Below the pieces are notes generated by a model. It ran no database searches. It worked only from the letters and a program-made list of their open reading frames with translations, and was not told the origin of the DNA. DNA of 64,000 nucleotides from Megaustenia siamemsis (Eukaryota > Mollusca > Gastropoda > Stylommatophora > Ariophantidae). Positions 58,936 through 64,000 of the stretch are shown one piece after another; position 1 is the stretch's first letter, and each line of letters starts with the position of its first letter. Made by a program: the position numbers and the translations under genes. The stretch lies in contig JAVIAB010000139.1 in assembly GCA_032433765.1 (NCBI GenBank), positions 45,089,190 through 45,153,189 of the forward strand. The letters are read 5' to 3'.

Positions 58936-59582
58936 GTGGATGGAGATAGCACTGTGCCGGACTTCTCTCAAACTTCTTCTACTTCTTCTTCTTTCCTTCC
59001 TCATCTGCCTTTCAACGTCGAGGGGAATTATAATTTGCGGTCTTTTGCTCTTCTGTTCGCCTCTGCTGCTGTTAAAATTCCTAGTGCTTCTAATATTCCA
59101 TTGATCCATCTTTTTCGTGGTCGACCCTTGGGTCTGGTGTTATCAAAACGTTGCTGAAAGCTCGTTGTGTTTTGTTTTGATCTTTCTGCCTTGTCACGTG
59201 GCCTTGTCACTTTATATATTCTATGGCGGAAGATATTCCTAGCTTTTCTCTCAGTTCTTCATTTCTGATCTTATCTTTCAGACTGTTTCCTGTCATTCGT
59301 CTAACACATTTCATCTCATTAGAGGTTATTTTTCTTACTGTTTTTGCATCTAGGTTCCAGGTCTGGCATTAGTAGCACAATGTTGGGATGAAGATTGTAT
59401 TGTATAGTTCTCGTTTTGCCTCCAGAGTTATTTCCTTGTAGGACAATAGTGGGTGATAACTGCCCAATGATTTGACAAGCTTTGTTGCATCTTGATTCTA
59501 TCTCTGCTGTTTGAGAATTATTGTTTGTCACTAAACTTCCTAGGTATTTGAATTTCTTTACTTGCATTAGTTGCCTACCTTG
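58936..59582 (-). mobile_element. LINE-B 3-prime fragment, antisense
   Basis: The minus strand reads VKKFKYLGSLVTNNNSQTAE (near 59500-59560), CVRRMTGNSLKDKIRNEELR (near 59250-59310) and KGRPRKRWINGILEALG (near 59095-59145), in the same order as the 15110 copy. The pieces lie in different frames. This copy supplies the reference order for the split copy at 54650. Confidence 0.9.
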
Positions 59583-59973
59583 AGTCAAAACATAAGGTGA
59601 AGGCCAAATACGCTGTACTCTCCGACAACAGTAATGTTGTGGGGTACAGTATACCTATATGTGTTATATTAAAATAGTGCTTAATTATCAAATGACGAAT
59701 TCTGGCTGCATCGTTAACAGGACAGCAATATAATCGCATGTAAATGCATCAGCCGACATTATTTCTTGATCGCTACCATTAAGGATTATTTGTACGAAAT
59801 TATTGTAATAAACAGAATGTTTCAGAGTACTACACTTTATAAATATCACTTTTCACATCTAACATTACTTTCCCCAGATCCCAACAACAAGAGTCACTTT
59901 CTGCATATTCTGGTAATAAGTCTTCCTGTGCATCAATTCACTCATTATCTATTTTTCTATATCCATGCACTAC
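59583..59973. other. Anonymous AT-rich sequence
   Basis: Nothing recognised. Confidence 0.4.
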
Positions 59974-60115
59974 CGTGCATCACCACCGTGAACATTAATT
60001 TCCAAACATCACCACTTTCAACATTAATTTCCAAACATCACCACTTTCAACATTAATTTTCATACATCACCATCTTCATCATCAATTTCTATACATCACC
60101 ACTTTCAACGCAGCC
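59974..60115. repeat. 29-bp tandem repeat, about 5 units
   Basis: The unit is catcaccactttcaacattaa plus tttccaaa, with diverged outer copies. Confidence 0.92.
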
Positions 60116-60559
60116 ATTTTAACACCAATTTCCTGAAATAACCATTTGAAACACATCAGATGTTCTACTCACCTGAAGCTCTTACACAGTTGCTCCTGTT
60201 ATCTACTCCGTGCCGAGAATGAACAATAATCCACAAAAATCCACTAAGACGTAGACAACTTGCTCAAAGTCCCTCGTCGGGTATGTTGTTACAAAAACAA
60301 ACGATCCCTGTTTTAAATGTTTCTACAGGCAGGTCAGATATTGTTATTCTGTTTATTCCTGAACCACATTTATGCCTCTAAATATTTTCTACCCAAAAAT
60401 AAAGAGAGAGAGGAAACAAAATTAAGTTAAAGTTCCAATCACCTTTCACAATTATTCAAACTATTTTATGAAGCTACCTTGGGAAGATTGGGAAACTGGG
60501 GGGCGTCACCGGTACAACAGTGTTCGTGTACTGTGCTGAGAACTTTCCCATGTTTTTGA
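60116..60559. other. Anonymous sequence, no gene recognised
   Basis: Unique AT-rich DNA. Confidence 0.4.
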
Positions 60560-60635
60560 GAAAGAGATCGGAGAATTAATGGAGACTGCCTGGGGATAAT
60601 TATGGACGTCGTAGTACCAGGTAAACGAGAGAGAG

Positions 60636-60686
<51 letters not shown>

Positions 60687-60751
60687 GAGAGAAAGAGATC
60701 GGAGAATAATGGGACTGCCTGGGGATAATTATGGACGTCGTAGTACCAGGC

Positions 60752-60797
<46 letters not shown>
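60560..60797. repeat. Tandem duplication of a 70-bp segment plus (GA)n tract
   Basis: The segment gaaagagatcggagaat ... ctgcctggggataattatgg ... gtagtaccagg occurs at 60560 and 60691 (spacing 131 bp), each time followed by a long GA run (about 60627-60684 and 60753-60795). Confidence 0.93.
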
Positions 60798-60798
<1 letters not shown>

Positions 60799-61989
60799 AT
60801 AAGAAGATCGAATAGAAAGTTCGTGCACATTATCACAAACGAGCTTGGATTGACAGCTGTAACGTTGGGCATCTTGTGCAGGTAAGATACCAAATTGAGA
60901 GTAGATGTTATGGAGGAATCACTCCAACAGGATCAAGCAAGATAATGATGGTGATGATGCTGATGTTGGTTCTAACACAGTGACGCTCATGCCAGAACTG
61001 TATCTCACTTTGTTGAAGATAACTAGTTATCTGTAGTTATGATATTCATATTTTTTTTCTTAATTCATGCCTTTTTGGACATATTATAAAAACAGAGAAT
61101 GTGAATGTATTGTCTTGTGTTTACAGACCAAATACAGGAAGAAAAAGATTGTGGTCGACAGAGGGAGAAGACACTGCTTGACACGTGTGTGTTGGACTTT
61201 GGTCATCAGCAACATACAAACTATACAAGACATAAAGGATATATTTTGAATTTACTGCGACTACTCAGAATAGGTCATATGCGGCCCATATATAGCCAAG
61301 TACGTTCGTGAAGTCCAAAGTCTGAAGTGGGTTACAGTTAGATTATGAGATGACTCAGACTTTCCTGTTCAGATGAGGCCATTTCGGCTTCAGAATACAG
61401 TCGACTTCTATAATGTAGACTTCAGTGACATTGCCACATGAGATGGTGGAGAGCACCAAAACAGACTCAAGAACGCATCCTATAAGATTGTATCAATCTT
61501 ACCATCTTCAAGAGAGAAGAAAACCATATCCCATAGAAGTTACCAAGCACGATAAACTATGGGAAACCGGTGAAAACGTCAATCTACCCTCTTGTTCATG
61601 AAAACAAAAACTATTTGGATATACAAGTGTCACAAGCTGACCCTCAAGGAAGAATTAGGAGAGAGCGATAATGAAGAAAAAAAGAAGATGCACAACAATG
61701 AGGACACGATATTATTTAACATCATTATCGTCTATGTCGACAACACTGTACACGAATGTATGAGAGCAAAAAAGACCAGATTGTCAGTTTGTGTAAAAAT
61801 TAATTATGAAGATATTTGTAGCTAAAACAAATAAATAATCCAAGTCAATCTTAGCTCATTAGTTACTAAACTTGACAATCTACGTAAACATTGTATTCCA
61901 GGAACACGCTAATTTTAGTAACAAATTAACATATATCCAACGAGATCGTGCTTTTCGAATTTCAGTTTATTTTCCCAAAACTCGTTTAA
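60798..61989. other. Anonymous sequence, no gene recognised
   Basis: Short frames near 61067-61311 and 61592-61825 have no motif. No repeat recognised. Confidence 0.45.
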
Positions 61990-62790
61990 GTATATTACCG
62001 CTTTAGCACATATGTATCTTCAATATATAACAGCTATGAAGTGTATTACTGATTTAAATACATCACTAGTTCCCTAAGTTTCTGTATAGCACTGTCTCAA
62101 TTACATCACAACCTCAAATACGCCATTGATTCAAATTATTACTGGTTTCAAGATATGATTGCTTCAAATATATTATGGTCTGTCCCAAAACGTAGCACTG
62201 ATTTAACTATAACGCTGCCTTAAATATATTAATCTGAAATATAGCACTCAGTCTAACTAAAAATATATTAAATGTATCGCTGCCTCACTAATAGCATTAG
62301 ATCAAATAAATCACTGACTCAACAGCGGAATAAAAAGGCTCAAGTAAGTATATCACAAGCTCAAATATACTTTTATTAAAACACATCACTCACTCAAATA
62401 TAGCACGGACCACAATATACTACTGGTTCAAATATATCACTGACTGCAGTATACTACTGGTTCAAATATATCGCTGACTACAATATACTACTGGTTCAAA
62501 TATGTCATGACTACAATACTACTGGTTCAAATATATCACTGACTACAATATACTACTGGTTCAAATATATCACTGACTACAATATAATACTGGTTCAAAT
62601 ATGTCATGACTACATATACTACTGGTTCAAATATATCACTGATTCAAAAACATATAATTGGTTCAGTTATACCACTGACTCAAGTACATAATTGTTTAAT
62701 TATATCACTGAGTGTATAATTGTCTCATTTACCTCACAGACTCAACTATATCATTGGTTCAGCGATATCACTGACTCGGCTGTTTTCAAT
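61990..62790. repeat. 34-bp array core with long decayed flanks
   Basis: A regular core (about 62390-62650) repeats tactggttcaaatatatcac plus tgactacaatatac with ggttca at 62425, 62459 and 62493 (34-bp steps). Left and right of it, from about 61990 and to about 62790, diverged atcactgactcaaata-like units continue with irregular spacing. Confidence 0.85.
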
Positions 62791-63310
62791 GTACCGCTGT
62801 CTCGATACACAACTAATTCTAACTAAAAAAAACTCTTTCATATATCAATATCCCACCATCACTAATACAAGACATACAAATATATTCAGTGTAACAATTG
62901 ACTTTCTAAAACAAACAACTTTTTTTTCAAATATACCAGTACTAAATAAACAAATTACTAAATCAAGCATAACATTGTTTCTTATATTTTTATTTCAAAT
63001 ATTCTATGTGCTATATTATAAGACAACTTAAATGTGCCATTCTGAGACATACACATACCATTGGCTCGAGTGTAAAATTAAAATAAATACCGAGTATCAT
63101 TGTTTCAGATAGGAAAACCACCACAGATGAACACGTTCCTTTAGTAAATCACTGATTTATATGTAAATACCATTGCTACAATTTGTAATGCGTCAATGTA
63201 AAAAATAGACATGTTTTAACTACAGATTGTTTAACGCTGGTTTTAATAAATAACTTTCAGCACGTCTCACTTCTACAATGTGTTTATTTACGAAGTGCCT
63301 ACTACTTCCT
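62791..63310. other. Anonymous AT-rich sequence
   Basis: A 103-codon frame at 62720-63031 has AT-rich codon composition and no motif. Nothing else recognised. Confidence 0.4.
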
Positions 63311-63742
63311 CTACTCTACAATCTTCAACATATCACAAAGGTACATACCACTTTTCTTTTCTACAATCTTCATTCCTCTCAAAGTACACACCACGTATTC
63401 AATTCTACAATCTTCAATAAAAAGTAAAGGTACATACCACTTATTCAATTCTACAATCTTCAATAAAAACAAAGATATATACCATTTATTCAATTCTACA
63501 ATCTTCAATGAAAACAAAGTTACATACCACTTATTCAGTTCTACAATTTCCAACATATCATAAAGGTATATACCACTTATTCAATTCTACAATCGTCAAT
63601 TATCACAAAGGTACATACCACTTGTTCAACTCTACAACCCTCAATAATCACAAATGTACATACCACTTGTTCAACTCTACAACCCTCAATAATCACAAAT
63701 GTACATACCACTTGTTCAACTCTACAATCTTCAATACGGTGC
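63311..63742. repeat. 43- to 44-bp tandem array, about 10 units
   Basis: The unit contains acataccacttattcaattc and tacaatcttcaa followed by a variable aaaacaaag or tatcacaaag segment. The steps are 43 or 44 bp. Confidence 0.93.
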
Positions 63743-64000
63743 TGTCTGGTCTAAAATAAACATAACTATTCTAAACACAGAAATCAGTTGTCAGAAATTG
63801 AATACTTCTTACGAATGTAGCCACAAGCGACAGGCTGGGGTGTACTTAAAGCAGTAACAGGAACGCCAAAACCGCACAGTAACAGGTGAAACGCCACACT
63901 GCAGTAACAGCGACGAGTCCTCGTGACCGACTTAAATGGCGAACAAGCCAGAAGAGCTCGTTGGAAAAAGTTGCGGGCCAAGCCATAGGTGTTCTCTTCG
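63743..64000. other. Unique sequence at right window edge
   Basis: A 65-codon minus frame (63784-63981) has no motif, and the segment contains a local repeat of cagtaacag near 63851-63909. No call is possible. Confidence 0.4.

Overview
The window is animal nuclear DNA, AT-rich, with no intact host gene that I can support. It holds about twenty unrelated tandem-repeat arrays (roughly a third of the sequence by my coordinates), tRNA-derived SINEs, and broken non-LTR retrotransposons (LINEs) with apurinic-endonuclease-type or RNase H-type ORF2 remains. The style of the SINEs, the widespread endonuclease-reverse-transcriptase LINEs and the minisatellite load suggest a lophotrochozoan, most likely a gastropod mollusc. 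That assignment is an inference. Bacterial features (operons, Shine-Dalgarno sites, CRISPR) are absent.

Layout. 1-10294 is one satellite of 59/57-bp units that runs off the left edge of the window. 10.3-13.2 kb holds a 22-bp array and two SINEs with perfect target-site duplications (TSDs). 13.75-14.8 kb is a 56-bp array with a 224-bp higher-order period, followed by an antisense LINE (family B, 15.1-16.7 kb). 18.26-20.65 kb is a 33-bp array that stays in one reading frame. 20.95-23.1 kb has a LINE-C tail, a G-quadruplex-like run and a 600-bp GTA tract. 23.6-27.6 kb is a readable stack of insertions: an RNase H LINE on the plus strand cut by an antisense LINE-A, a 24-bp array, a 2.1-kb RNase H LINE on the minus strand flanked by a perfect 12- to 13-bp TSD, then a SINE with a 12-bp TSD. 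28.9-36.2 kb has an unclassified dispersed element (R), arrays of 15, 19, 77, 40 and 39 bp, and another LINE-A. 37.1-38.7 kb is a degenerate LINE-C on the plus strand. 39.26-41.1 kb is an 18-bp array with a decayed right shoulder. 42-46 kb has SINEs and a 28-bp array. 46.8-47.8 kb is the inverted second copy of element R. 49-55.6 kb carries diverged SINEs, a 25-bp and a 22-bp array, two LINE-A insertions (one inside LINE-B) and a SINE that itself contains a 114-bp insertion. 57.7-63.7 kb has five more arrays and a LINE-B fragment.

The parts do not form a pathway. The coherent story is one of insertion history: the LINEs and SINEs leave TSDs that date them relative to each other and to the arrays. 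The most coding-like segments are the RNase H LINE ORF at 25097-26521 (all four RNase H acidic residues and the His present) and its reverse transcriptase at 26446-27194. A frameshift and a nonsense codon separate the two. Most other open frames are by-products of repeat units whose length is a multiple of three. I found no previously undescribed molecular system that I could defend; the most unusual material is the restricted variation inside the 59-bp satellite, the frame-keeping 33-bp array, and element R.
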